Below, piece after piece: positions 52,231-60,009 of a stretch of 64,000 nucleotides of DNA (position 1 is its first letter; the number at the start of each line of letters is the position of its first letter). Source of the DNA: Prosthecobacter dejongeii (lineage in GTDB: Bacteria > Verrucomicrobiota > Verrucomicrobiia > Verrucomicrobiales > Verrucomicrobiaceae); the NCBI RefSeq assembly GCF_014203045.1, contig NZ_JACHIF010000005.1:248001-312000 (forward strand), given 5' to 3'. The notes beneath the pieces were generated by a model that was given only the letters and a program-made list of their open reading frames with translations, was not told the DNA's origin and searched no databases. A program made the translations under genes and the position numbers.

Positions 52231-53265
52231 ATGCCTGCGAAAAAGAAGCCAGCGCCCAAAGCTCCGGCCAAACCTGCGACTAAAGCCCCTGCCAAACCTG
52301 CCCCTAAAGCGCAGGTGAAGGCTGCCCAACCCGCACCCAAACCATCGGCAAAACCCGTGACGAAGGCTGCGAAACCCGCGCCCCAGAAATCTCCCCCTGT
52401 GAAGAAAGCCCCTGCTAAAACTGCCAAGACCCCTGCTGCCAAAAAAGCGGCGGAGACCCCTGTTGCTAAAAAAGCCGCTCCTAAAGCTGCCGAGCCAGCC
52501 AAGAAAGCTGCCCCAGCCAAAGCAGAAGTGGTGAAGCCAGCCCCTGCAGATAAAAAAGCTGCCCCAGCTCCAAAGGCCGAGAAAGCGGCCCCGGCTCCGA
52601 AGGCGGAGAAAGCAGCTCCAGCGCCGAAGGCAGAAAAAGCCGCGCCTGCCAAAGCCAAGCCTGCCCCGCCTACGCCAAAGATCACGAATGTACGCCGCAT
52701 GGGCCGTGCTGAAGATGAAGGCATCACCATGGACACCCCGCCGAAGAAGCCTGTGCTCCCGGCCGCTTTCCTGAAGCGCATGCGCCAGCGCTTGGTGGAA
52801 CTACGTGACGCCTACCTCAACTCCGCTGAAGGTGTGACGGCTGAAAGCCTCCGTGGTGGTGAAGGGGGCGATTCTTCCGCCTTCGGCATGCACCAGGCTG
52901 ATGCGGGCAGCGATGCCTATGACCGCGACTTCGCCCTCAGCCTTCTGGCCAAGGAGCAGGACGCCATCTACGAAATCAATGAAGCCCTCAAGCGCATTGA
53001 CGCGGGCATGTACGGCATCTGCGAGATGTCCGGTGAAACCATTCCTGAAGAGCGTCTGGAGGCCCTGCCCTTCACACGTTTCACGGTGAGCTGCCAGGAA
53101 CGCCTGGAGCGTGAGCAGCGTAGCGGTCGCTGGAACCGCCCTGTGCGCTCCCTGTTTGGCCTCGATGAGTCCGGCGACGACGCCGATGACGACCGCGATG
53201 AAGAGGAGAGCAGCACGACTTCTAACAGCAATAGTAATGAGTCGCTTGACTTCAGCAAAGAGTAG
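52231..53265 (+). CDS. Histone H1-like Lys/Ala/Pro tail fused to a TraR/DksA-type domain
   Basis: A 344-residue hybrid. Residues 1-150 are almost only Lys, Ala, Pro, Thr, Glu, including repeats of APKAEKAAP, like histone H1/Hc1-type chromatin tails. Residues ~175-300 are a TraR/DksA domain: FLKRMRQRLVELRDAYLNSAEG, DRDFALSLLAKEQDAIYEINEALKRIDAGMYGICEMSGETIPEERLEALPFTRFTVSCQERLE. The C4 zinc finger is degenerate: the first and last Cys remain (ICEMS, SCQE), the second is Ser and the third is Val. The acidic end DDADDDRDEEES follows. Secondary-channel binding to RNA polymerase plus DNA coating is conceivable. It precedes rpmG by 23 bp. Confidence 0.85.
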   Translation: MPAKKKPAPKAPAKPATKAPAKPAPKAQVKAAQPAPKPSAKPVTKAAKPAPQKSPPVKKAPAKTAKTPAAKKAAETPVAKKAAPKAAEPAKKAAPAKAEVVKPAPADKKAAPAPKAEKAAPAPKAEKAAPAPKAEKAAPAKAKPAPPTPKITNVRRMGRAEDEGITMDTPPKKPVLPAAFLKRMRQRLVELRDAYLNSAEGVTAESLRGGEGGDSSAFGMHQADAGSDAYDRDFALSLLAKEQDAIYEINEALKRIDAGMYGICEMSGETIPEERLEALPFTRFTVSCQERLEREQRSGRWNRPVRSLFGLDESGDDADDDRDEEESSTTSNSNSNESLDFSKE

Positions 53266-53288
53266 TCTAGCATTCCACCCCCAATTTT

Positions 53289-53462
53289 ATGGCACGCGAA
53301 ATCATCATCCTAGAATGCACGGAAGCAAAGGCGGAGGGCATGCCCACGTCCCGCTACGTCAGCACTCGCAACAAAAAAAGCCCCCGCACTCCGGGCCGTC
53401 TTGAGAAAGTGAAGTTCAATCATTTCCTCAAGCGTCGCACCCTGCACCGCGAGATCCGCTAA
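53289..53462 (+). CDS. rpmG: Large ribosomal subunit protein bL33
   Basis: A 57-residue protein, MAREIIILECTEAKAEGMPTS then RYVSTRNKKSPRTPGRLEKV and KFNHFLKRRTLHREIR. This is the bL33 pattern (I-x-L-x-C-T, RY-x-T-x-KN/NKK, P-x-R-L-x-x-KK/VKF-x-x-x-x-x-x-H). The zinc-binding Cys pairs of the C+ form are absent apart from C10. It lies 23 bp after the TraR-like gene and 18 bp before rpsR, with which it is certainly co-transcribed. Confidence 0.93.
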   Translation: MAREIIILECTEAKAEGMPTSRYVSTRNKKSPRTPGRLEKVKFNHFLKRRTLHREIR

Positions 53463-53480
53463 TCCGCTGCCGTCACCGTC

Positions 53481-53720
53481 ATGCAACCCAAGACTACTGA
53501 ACGCCTCATCTCCCTCCGCAAGAACAACCGCCGGATGCCCCGCCGTCGGATGGACATCCCGGTTGAGAAGCTGATTTACACCAATCCTGAGCTTCTTTCC
53601 CGTTTCCTGACGGAGACTGGCAAGCTGATCCCACGCCGCACCACCGGTCTGCCAGCCTGGCTGCACCGCAAAGTGACGCGTGAAGTCAAGCGTGCCCGCG
53701 CAGTGAACCTTCTGCCCTGA
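53481..53720 (+). CDS. rpsR: Small ribosomal subunit protein bS18
   Basis: A 79-residue ribosomal protein. The core PVEKLIYTNPELLSRFLTETGKLIPRRTTGLPAWLHRKVTREVKRARAVNLLP matches bS18 (YKN-x-ELL, KI-x-PRR-x-TG, H-x-x-x-x-x-AIKRAR-x-x-x-LP). The N-terminal MQPKTTERLISLRKNNRRMPRRR is a basic extension. A terminator follows within 40 bp, closing the TraR-like/rpmG/rpsR transcript. Confidence 0.93.
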   Translation: MQPKTTERLISLRKNNRRMPRRRMDIPVEKLIYTNPELLSRFLTETGKLIPRRTTGLPAWLHRKVTREVKRARAVNLLP

Positions 53721-53747
53721 GCAGCTACCTGGCGGTGCTATTAATTC

Positions 53748-53784
53748 TTTCCCACTGTTGCTAACTGCGGCAGTGGGAAATTTT
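53748..53784 (+). terminator. Rho-independent terminator after rpsR
   Basis: A perfect 10-bp stem TTTCCCACTG / CAGTGGGAAA with a 13-nt loop, then TTTT and GTTTCG. Confidence 0.8.
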
Positions 53785-53803
53785 GTTTCGTTTATTCTCT
53801 CCG

Positions 53804-54595
53804 ATGCCCAATCTCAAAGACACTCAAAACGAGCGGGACGACCGCAAAATCGCGATTGACCGCGTCGGCGTCAAAAATCTGCGCTTTCCCCTGCGCATTC
53901 GCGACCGTGACCAGTCTCAGCAGCACACCGTCGCTACGGTGACCATGGCGGTGGACCTGCCTCATCAATACAAGGGCACTCACATGAGCCGCTTTGTGGA
54001 GATCCTCCATGCACATGGCCGTGAACTGACGGTGGCCAGCATCGCTGCCATGCCAAAGGAGCTGCTAGCCCGCCTCAATGCGCGCAAAGCTCATGTGGAA
54101 ATGCGGTTCCCCTACTTCCGCGCCAAGCGTGCCCCCATCACCAAGGCCGAAGGGCTGCTGGACTATGGTGTCATTTTTGAGGTCAATGCCGAAGGAGAAG
54201 AAATTGACTACGTCGTCACCGTCGAGGTGCCCGTCACCACCCTCTGCCCTTGCTCCAAGGCCATCAGCGAACGTGGCGCGCACAATCAGCGTGGTGTGGT
54301 CACCCTTTCGGTGAGATTCCGCCAGCCCATCTGGATTGAGGACCTCATCGAACTCGTCGAAGCCAGCGCCAGCAGCCAGCTCTACAGCGTGCTCAAGCGT
54401 CCCGATGAAAAATACGTCACCGAGGCGGCTTATGACAACCCCGTCTTCGTGGAAGATCTGGTGCGCAGCGTGGCCCAGAAGGCTAGCAGCCACAAAAAAA
54501 TCCGTTGGTTCCGCGTGGAGGCCGAAAATTTCGAGTCCATCCACAATCACAATGCCTGGGCCGTCATCGAGAGCACGAACAAAGCGGAGGCTTAG
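53804..54595 (+). CDS. folE2: GTP cyclohydrolase FolE2 (type IB)
   Basis: A 263-residue GCYH-IB enzyme converting GTP to dihydroneopterin triphosphate for folate and queuosine. Family features are VGVKNLRFPLRIRDRDQSQQHTVATVTMAVDLPHQYKGTHMSRFVEIL at the N-terminus, the metal-site motif TTLCPCSKAISERGAHNQRG with the catalytic Cys, and FRVEAENFESIHNHNAWAVIE near the end. The ATG at 53804 is preferred over a start 7 codons earlier that would lie inside the preceding terminator area. FolE2 works with metals other than zinc, useful under zinc limitation. No queuosine gene is adjacent. Confidence 0.93.
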   Translation: MPNLKDTQNERDDRKIAIDRVGVKNLRFPLRIRDRDQSQQHTVATVTMAVDLPHQYKGTHMSRFVEILHAHGRELTVASIAAMPKELLARLNARKAHVEMRFPYFRAKRAPITKAEGLLDYGVIFEVNAEGEEIDYVVTVEVPVTTLCPCSKAISERGAHNQRGVVTLSVRFRQPIWIEDLIELVEASASSQLYSVLKRPDEKYVTEAAYDNPVFVEDLVRSVAQKASSHKKIRWFRVEAENFESIHNHNAWAVIESTNKAEA

Positions 54596-54624
54596 TTCTC
54601 TCAAAGAAGGGCGCGTTCAACTTC

Positions 54625-54654
54625 GGGGCTTACCTGCGAGAGCAAGTAAGCCCC
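54625..54654. terminator. Hairpin after folE2
   Basis: GGGGCTTAC (54625-54633) and GTAAGCCCC (54646-54654) form a perfect 9-bp stem with a 12-nt loop. No T-run follows; possibly a transcript end or processing site. Confidence 0.45.
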
Positions 54655-54671
54655 GCTGGATGTAAGGGGAC

Positions 54672-54800
54672 CCACCCTAAAGTCCGTGGTAAACCATTCG
54701 CACAGATACGGCTGCATTTTATGTCTCTAGCAGTCTGTGCATGATGGGTTTACGAGCATCTGTATCTGGTGCAGAGGCCGTGCGGCTCTAGGGTGGTGGC
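54672..54800 (+). promoter_or_regulatory. Candidate structured leader RNA of the small membrane protein
   Basis: The 129 bases before the ATG at 54801 fold around an outer stem CCACCCTA (54672-54679) / TAGGGTGG (54789-54796). The right arm overlaps the likely ribosome binding site. Inside, GTAAACC (54689-54695) pairs with GGTTTAC (54747-54753) and CACAGA with TCTGTG (54734-54739). CAGATAC (54703-54709) can alternatively pair with GTATCTG (54762-54768), and ACGGC with GCCGT (54777-54781). Two exclusive folds are therefore possible. It could also be an inverted-repeat element. Confidence 0.5.
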
Positions 54801-55052
54801 ATGCACTTGGAACTCTTTTTAGCCGCCATCAGCCGTGAAGATTTGTACCCTTTTAAAATCTTGGCTTGGCTAGGCATCGCAGGCACATTGGCGCTCGGGG
54901 GCTATTTTTGGAAGCACCAGACCCGTCTTTTCGGGTTCGATGAAGAGATCCCCAGCGATACGAGTGGTGGCCGTGACTATGGGCGCATGCAGACCTGGGT
55001 GCTGTGGTGGGGCATGTTGATCGTCTTTGCCTTTTTTGGCCTGGCGCTCTAA
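54801..55052 (+). CDS. Small two-helix membrane protein
   Basis: An 83-residue protein with membrane segments ILAWLGIAGTLALGGYFW and TWVLWWGMLIVFAFFGLAL on either side of a polar loop (KHQTRLFGFDEEIPSDTSGGRDYGRMQ). No family recognised. The AGGGTGGTGG before the ATG may serve as a ribosome binding site and is predicted to be paired within the structured leader. The gene converges on a lipoprotein gene. Confidence 0.65.
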   Translation: MHLELFLAAISREDLYPFKILAWLGIAGTLALGGYFWKHQTRLFGFDEEIPSDTSGGRDYGRMQTWVLWWGMLIVFAFFGLAL

Positions 55053-55059
55053 GTTTCTT

Positions 55060-55464
55060 TTACCAGCAACTGCCGTAGCCATAACCGCCGCCAAAGGCGG
55101 GACCGCAGGGGTAGCCCCCGCCATAGTAGCCTCCCCCGCCGTAAAAGCTGCTGCGGCGGTAGTAGCGCGGTCCGTAGTCTGCCCGCGTGGGGTAGTAGGC
55201 AGGCTGGCGGTAGCCATAATAGTGATCTTGATTCGCCCCCAGGGCAGACCCCGCCAGGGCACCTAGCACCCCGCCGATGGCGGCCCCCTCCAGAGGGCGG
55301 CCACTTTGATTCCCCACGATGGCACCCAGCGTACCTCCGCCAATGGCCCCCACCACGGCTCCATTTCGCTCCCCAGGCCCCGGATACGGGGTAACGCAGG
55401 AACTGAGGCCGCTGGTGAGCCCCAACAAAGTAATGAGGGCGAGGTGACGAAGGGAAGTTTTCAT
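55060..55464 (-). CDS. Glycine-zipper lipoprotein
   Basis: A 134-residue outer-membrane-type lipoprotein. The signal peptide ends GLTSGLSSC with lipidated Cys23. The mature protein contains a glycine-zipper region (GAVVGAIGGGTLGAIVGNQSG and GAAIGGVLGALAGSALG, as in the 17-kDa antigen/OmpA-associated family), then a Tyr/Gly/Arg-rich tail (YYGYRQPAYYPTRADYGPRYYRR, GGGYYGGGYPCG). I chose the ATG at 55464 because it begins the signal peptide. Probably envelope-anchoring or membrane-inserting. Confidence 0.83.
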   Translation of the reverse strand: MKTSLRHLALITLLGLTSGLSSCVTPYPGPGERNGAVVGAIGGGTLGAIVGNQSGRPLEGAAIGGVLGALAGSALGANQDHYYGYRQPAYYPTRADYGPRYYRRSSFYGGGGYYGGGYPCGPAFGGGYGYGSCW

Positions 55465-55701
55465 GGCGTTAGCGGTGAAAGCAAATTTCGAAAAGGCGAC
55501 TGCGATGGAGGATACGCAGCTCTGACGCATGCAGTGCGGCGAGTATTCAAAAAAGAAAATGTGGGAAACGCGAATGCCTAAGAGAGCTGGCGATATGAAT
55601 TTTGCAGACCCTGCATCATCCTTTCACCGCGCCAGCTCCAGTCGTTCCCCGCCCACTCCGCCACGGCTCCCCACCAGCGCGGGGAGCGGGCAAGGAGGGG
55701 A

Positions 55702-57486
55702 TTACTTCTCGGCCAGCACTTTTTCCACGCCGGTGACGATCTCACCGATGCGGAAATTGAGACCATCGGTCTTGCATACGGATTGGATCTTGGGATCCGC
55801 CAGGCTGGCGCGCAGCAGCATGGCGAGCTGGCCGTAACCATAGACACCTGCATCATTCATCTCCACGACGATGACGTGTTTATATTTGGCAAACAGGCCG
55901 TCCAGGCCCGCAGGCATCGGGTGGAGGTGACGCAGGTGGGCCGCACCGACTTTGTGCCCTTCGGCACGCAGGCGATTCACGCTTTCTTTGATGGGCCCGT
56001 AGCTGCTGCCCCAGCCGATGAGCAGCGCATCGCCTTCAGCATCGCCATGCACCTCAGGCAGCGGCAGGCTCTTGGCCAGGGCTACCAGCTTATTCCGGCG
56101 TTTGTCGGTCATCTTCTGGTGCATTTTGGGGTTGCCACTGGGGTGGCCCCATTCGTCGTGCTCCAGACCGGTAACATGCGGGTAGCGGCCACTGGCCATC
56201 TTGCTGCCAGGAGGCGCATGACGGGTGATCTGGTCCAGCGGGTACGGTTTGAAATCTACAGGCCGTTCGGCCAGGTCCAGCCCGGGTTCCATCCAGTGCT
56301 GGTCCAGGTCTGGTTCTGTAAAGGCTTCGATGCGGCTGCTCAGTGCTTGGTCGCTCAAAATGATGACGGGGCAGGAGTATTCGCGGGCGAGCTTGCCCGC
56401 CTCCAGGGCGATGTAAAAGCAGTCTTCCACATCCTTGGGGGCGAGCACGATGCGCGGGCAGTCGCCATGGCTGCCATAGATGGCTTGCAGGAGATCGCTC
56501 TGTTCCACACTTGTGGGTAGGCCGGTGGAGGGGCCTCCACGCTGGACGTTGATGACGATGAGGGGTATCTCCGCCATGCTGGCATAGCTGAGGGCCTCCA
56601 TCTTCAGGCTCAGGCCAGGGCCAGCGCTGCCCGTCACGGCCAGATGGCCTGCATACGCGGCGCCGATGGTCATGGAGACGGCGGCCAGTTCATCCTCCGC
56701 CTGCACGTAGAGGCCTCCGTATTTAGGCAGCTCACTGCGCAGCGTTTCCATGATGCTGGACCAAGGCGTGATGGGGTAGGCCGAGCCGTAGCGCACCCCG
56801 GCAGCGATGAGGCCCATGGTCATCAGCGTGTTGCCATCCGTGCTCAGGCGGTGCTCATCGGTGTGCTCCCCCTCTTCGAAATGGAAGGTGCCCATGTCGC
56901 CGATGGGGTAGGCGTATCCGGCATCGAAGGCCAGCATGGCATTGCGCAGCACGCTCTCATCCTTCTTACCAAACTGGCGGCTGACGATGCCTGCGAGCTT
57001 GTCGCGGTCCAACTGATAAACCGCGCACAGCAGGCCCAGAACGAACATGTTTTTACCGCGATCTCGCGCACTGCCGCCGATGGCCTCCACCGTGGCAGCG
57101 GTGAAGGGAATGCCGATGTGGTGGATGCCACGCTCCTGCTTCAACTCGGTGACTTCACCACTGTCGTAAAAGCAGAGGCCGCCCTCACGCAGGGAGCTGA
57201 AGTGGGCATCGTAACTGTGTTGGTAAAAGGCCACCAAGACATCGCTCTCATCACCGGGGTGCAGTACCTCGCCCGAGCCCAGGTGGAGCTGGAAGATGGA
57301 CGGCCCACCGGAGATGGTGGAGGGGATGGTCATGTAGGTCATGACATCATGCTGGGTGCGCCCCGCGAGACGCGCGAGGAACCCGCCGATGGATTGAATC
57401 CCGTCCTGTGAATTGCCTGCAAGACGGATGACGGCATTGCGGAGAGTCGTCGAGGACGATCCCATGGAAGCGGTGGCTGTGGACAT
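55702..57486 (-). CDS. korA: 2-oxoacid:acceptor oxidoreductase subunit alpha (gamma-alpha fusion)
   Basis: A 594-residue subunit of a 2-oxoacid:ferredoxin oxidoreductase, most like 2-oxoglutarate synthase. The N-terminal ~190 residues are the gamma domain (RLAGNSQDGIQSIGGFLARLAG...MTIPSTISGG). The alpha domain follows, with GVRYGSAYPITPWSSIMETL, EDELAAVSMTIGAAYAGHLAVTGSAGPGLSLKMEALSYASMAEIPLIVINVQRGGPSTGLPTSVEQSDL, and a transketolase-C-like end (GDALLIGWGSSYGPIKESVNRL). The beta subunit holding thiamine diphosphate and a cluster is normally next to it; here it is absent. Confidence 0.9.
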   Translation of the reverse strand: MSTATASMGSSSTTLRNAVIRLAGNSQDGIQSIGGFLARLAGRTQHDVMTYMTIPSTISGGPSIFQLHLGSGEVLHPGDESDVLVAFYQHSYDAHFSSLREGGLCFYDSGEVTELKQERGIHHIGIPFTAATVEAIGGSARDRGKNMFVLGLLCAVYQLDRDKLAGIVSRQFGKKDESVLRNAMLAFDAGYAYPIGDMGTFHFEEGEHTDEHRLSTDGNTLMTMGLIAAGVRYGSAYPITPWSSIMETLRSELPKYGGLYVQAEDELAAVSMTIGAAYAGHLAVTGSAGPGLSLKMEALSYASMAEIPLIVINVQRGGPSTGLPTSVEQSDLLQAIYGSHGDCPRIVLAPKDVEDCFYIALEAGKLAREYSCPVIILSDQALSSRIEAFTEPDLDQHWMEPGLDLAERPVDFKPYPLDQITRHAPPGSKMASGRYPHVTGLEHDEWGHPSGNPKMHQKMTDKRRNKLVALAKSLPLPEVHGDAEGDALLIGWGSSYGPIKESVNRLRAEGHKVGAAHLRHLHPMPAGLDGLFAKYKHVIVVEMNDAGVYGYGQLAMLLRASLADPKIQSVCKTDGLNFRIGEIVTGVEKVLAEK

Positions 57487-57922
57487 GGTGAATCATGCGG
57501 CCCCAGGCGATGGTTGGGTGACTGAGACCTTATTTTCGATGCTGCAATGAGTGGCAGCTCCCCGTCAAGCCAGCGTTTGACAAAGGGAAAGAAAAAAGAG
57601 AGCGGCCTAACCGCGAACGAGATCATCGAGGGTACGGAAGCAGGCGGGGTGAAAGGAGGCTAATGAGGGCAGGGGAGTCGGCTGTTTTTTTGAGTGGGAT
57701 GACTGGATTAACCAGATATGTGTTTGTAGGTGTGGGGTCAGTGAGCGGAAGGGGGCTCGCATGCGCTGATCAGGGGGGGCGGGTGAGAGACGCGGATTCC
57801 GTTTTTCAGGACATGGCCTCCCTCCAGAAAAATAGTTTCTGGATTTGCCATCTGGGACACGACCAGCAAGATGGGCGCGCCCGAACACGGTCACTGTTCG
57901 GGGTTTTCACCCCCTTTCTCTC
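57487..57922. other. Divergent intergenic region with a palindrome near the SDR start
   Basis: No gene is supported in this 436-bp stretch. A perfect 7-bp inverted repeat CCGAACA-CGGTCAC-TGTTCGG (57881-57901) ends 21 bp before the SDR ATG and would be a good operator for the downstream lipid operon. Reads through it toward korA show no conserved motif. Confidence 0.45.
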
Positions 57923-58660
57923 ATGTCAGATCCCCGCCGCCTCCTCATCACTGGTGCTAATGGTACCCTGGGCCATGCCACGGCCCGTTATTTTTTGGAG
58001 CGTGACCCGGCCTGCCTCGTCTTTTTGGGCGTGCGCCAGCGGCAGGAGCAGGCTGCGGCGCTGGTGGCGGAGTTCCCTGGCCGCGCTTTTCTGTGCCCGC
58101 TGGAGGTCACCCAGGCGGAGTCATGGACAGCGGCGCTGGCCCAGGTAGAGGCCCAGGGTGGAGGGCCGCTCTCTGTCCTCATCAACAATGCTGGTTACCA
58201 CGATGACGCCCTGCTGGCCCACATGACGATGCCCCAGTGGGCGGGTGTGCTGGAGGCGAATTTGAGCGCCGTTTTCCTTGGTTGTCAGGCAGCCCTTCAG
58301 CCCATGATGCGCCAGCGCTGGGGCCGCATTGTGAATATCGCCTCCCTCAGCGCTCTGCATTCCCCTGCGGGGCAGACGAACTACGCGGCAGCTAAGGCTG
58401 GCGTGTTGGGGTTGACACAGAGTTTGGCAAAGGAAACGGCGCGCCTGGGCATCACCGTGAATGCCGTATGCCCCGGCCACATCGAAGGTGCACTGCCCGC
58501 AGGCTGGACTGACGAGCAGATCAAAGCGGTGCGGCGGGAGACGCCCATGCGCCGTTTTGCCAAGCCCGAAGAGATTGCTGCGGTGGTTTTCTTCCTTGCT
58601 AGCCCGGAGGCGAGCTATATGACTGGCGCTTCCCTGAAACTCGATGGGGCGCTTGTCTGA
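57923..58660 (+). CDS. FabG-like short-chain dehydrogenase/reductase
   Basis: A 245-residue SDR close to 3-oxoacyl-ACP reductase. The cofactor motif is TGANGTLG (G11-x3-x-x-G17 region), with NNAG after the fourth strand and the catalytic residues S141 (NIAS), Y154 and K158 (NYAAAKAG). GITVNAVCPGHIEG and the C-terminal MTGASLKLDGALV are FabG-like. The ATG at 57923 follows a candidate operator, 26 codons inside the longest frame. It precedes the acyl carrier protein gene by 48 bp and should reduce the keto group of an ACP-bound chain. Confidence 0.9.
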   Translation: MSDPRRLLITGANGTLGHATARYFLERDPACLVFLGVRQRQEQAAALVAEFPGRAFLCPLEVTQAESWTAALAQVEAQGGGPLSVLINNAGYHDDALLAHMTMPQWAGVLEANLSAVFLGCQAALQPMMRQRWGRIVNIASLSALHSPAGQTNYAAAKAGVLGLTQSLAKETARLGITVNAVCPGHIEGALPAGWTDEQIKAVRRETPMRRFAKPEEIAAVVFFLASPEASYMTGASLKLDGALV

Positions 58661-58708
58661 TTCCTGCTCTATTCTTTTCCTACACTCCCCCCTTTTATTA
58701 TCTGACGA

Positions 58709-58963
58709 ATGAACCTCCGCCAACGCATCAAAGAAGTCATGGCCAGCGAACTCATGCTGGAAGTGAGCGCCGACGAAATCACCGATGAAGGCCCTCTTTT
58801 TGGCCCAGATGGCATCGGTCTCGACAGTGTGGATGCCCTGCAACTCGTGGTAGCCATTGAGAAACATTTTAAGCTGAAAATCAGCGATCAAAATAAAGCT
58901 CGTGAAACGCTGCACAGCGTGGACAGCATTGCCAAAGCGATCGAAGAGGCAGGCCTAGCCTGA
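58709..58963 (+). CDS. Acyl carrier protein
   Basis: An 84-residue ACP. The phosphopantetheine site is S40 in GIGLDSVDALQLVVAIE. The N-terminal helix MNLRQRIKEVMASEL is normal, but the loop DEITDEGPLFGPDGIG is characteristic of specialised ACPs of polyketide-like or lipid pathways, not housekeeping AcpP (which usually has LDSLD/DSVELV and FD-x-x-A). It belongs with the FabG-like reductase and the membrane and lipase genes that follow (14 bp spacing to the next gene). Confidence 0.92.
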   Translation: MNLRQRIKEVMASELMLEVSADEITDEGPLFGPDGIGLDSVDALQLVVAIEKHFKLKISDQNKARETLHSVDSIAKAIEEAGLA

Positions 58964-58977
58964 TTCCCCACGGGCGC

Positions 58978-60009
58978 ATGAAAAAGGCCCTGCTTATCCT
59001 GGTCAAACTTGGCATCACCACGGCTCTGCTGTGGATGATTTTTCGCGAGCACCGCTTCACTGTGGCTATCTTGCCACACCTAAAGTCCATGCTCACCGAG
59101 TGGCCGTGGACGCTGGCAGGGCTGGGTTTTGTGGGCCTATCCACCTGGTTCAGCGCCCTGCGCTGGCAGGTGCTCCTCATCGGCCAAGAGCACCCTGTCC
59201 CAGGCCGTGAAGTGCTGCGCGTGACTGTGGTGAGCAATTTTTTTAACATCACCTCTCTGGGCGCGGTGGGCGGGGATGCGTATCGTGTGCTCGCACTCAT
59301 GCAGCGGCCCGGTGCCCGGCGGCTACCCATCTTGGTCTCCATCATGTTGGATCACATGCTGGGCATGCTGGGGCTGGCCGTGCTCTTCCTCACGTGTGGT
59401 TATGCCTTTCGGGATCGGCTAGACAGCTACGGGCCGGAGGTGCATGCCATTGTCAAGGGCTTCAGTTGGTTCATGGGCGGGTCGCTGGTGGGCATCCTGC
59501 TTTCAGCCATCTCCTTCACGCCCCGGCTTTATAACTGGGGGGAGCGGCAGTGGCCGTGGATCTTGGGTTGGCCGCCGCTGAAAAAATTTGCCCAGGCTTG
59601 TGATGCCATCCGCCGGGCCTGGGGCTGCTCACTCATCGCCGCGCTGCTTTCCATCCTCATCTTTGGCACGCATTTCCTGTCTTTTTACTGCGGCATTTAC
59701 GCCGTGGGCGGGCAGGCACCGCTGCTGGAGATCATGGCGGCCATGCCCATTGTGGATACCGCCGCAGGCCTGCCCATCTCCGTCTCCGGCCTGGGCGTGC
59801 GAGAAAAGACTTTCGAGACCCTGGTGAGCGCCATGACCAGTGTGCCGGAGTCCACCGCCGTCTCCGCCTCCCTCGCAGGCTGGGGCATGAGTGTGGCTTG
59901 GGGGCTGCTGGGTGGGTTGCTCTTTATTTTTGGTCGTCGCCCCGCGCTTGCGCCCCCGCTTTCCACGCCCGTTTCTGCCACCTCTGCTACCCCCCCACCC
60001 GACGTTTGA
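58978..60009 (+). CDS. YbhN/UPF0104 family membrane protein (flippase-like)
   Basis: A 343-residue polytopic protein of the lysylphosphatidylglycerol synthase transmembrane-domain family. Typical features are ITTALLWMIFREH, LSTWFSALRWQVLL, VSNFFNITSLGAVGGDAYRVLAL (the family's NFFNxxxPGxxGGD-type motif) and DTAAGLPISVSGLGVREKTFETL. Six to eight membrane helices are visible. Relatives act in lipid or undecaprenyl-linked transport, or lack a known role. The stop codon overlaps the following TTG start (TTGA), which implies translational coupling with the patatin-like gene. Confidence 0.87.
   Translation: MKKALLILVKLGITTALLWMIFREHRFTVAILPHLKSMLTEWPWTLAGLGFVGLSTWFSALRWQVLLIGQEHPVPGREVLRVTVVSNFFNITSLGAVGGDAYRVLALMQRPGARRLPILVSIMLDHMLGMLGLAVLFLTCGYAFRDRLDSYGPEVHAIVKGFSWFMGGSLVGILLSAISFTPRLYNWGERQWPWILGWPPLKKFAQACDAIRRAWGCSLIAALLSILIFGTHFLSFYCGIYAVGGQAPLLEIMAAMPIVDTAAGLPISVSGLGVREKTFETLVSAMTSVPESTAVSASLAGWGMSVAWGLLGGLLFIFGRRPALAPPLSTPVSATSATPPPDV

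Noticed and set aside
52038-52781. Minus-strand frame rich in Ala, Gly and Phe
   Set aside because: It is the mirror of the Lys/Ala/Pro tail of the TraR-like gene.
57663-58148. Frame upstream of and overlapping the SDR gene
   Set aside because: It overlaps the SDR in another frame, with no recognisable domain.
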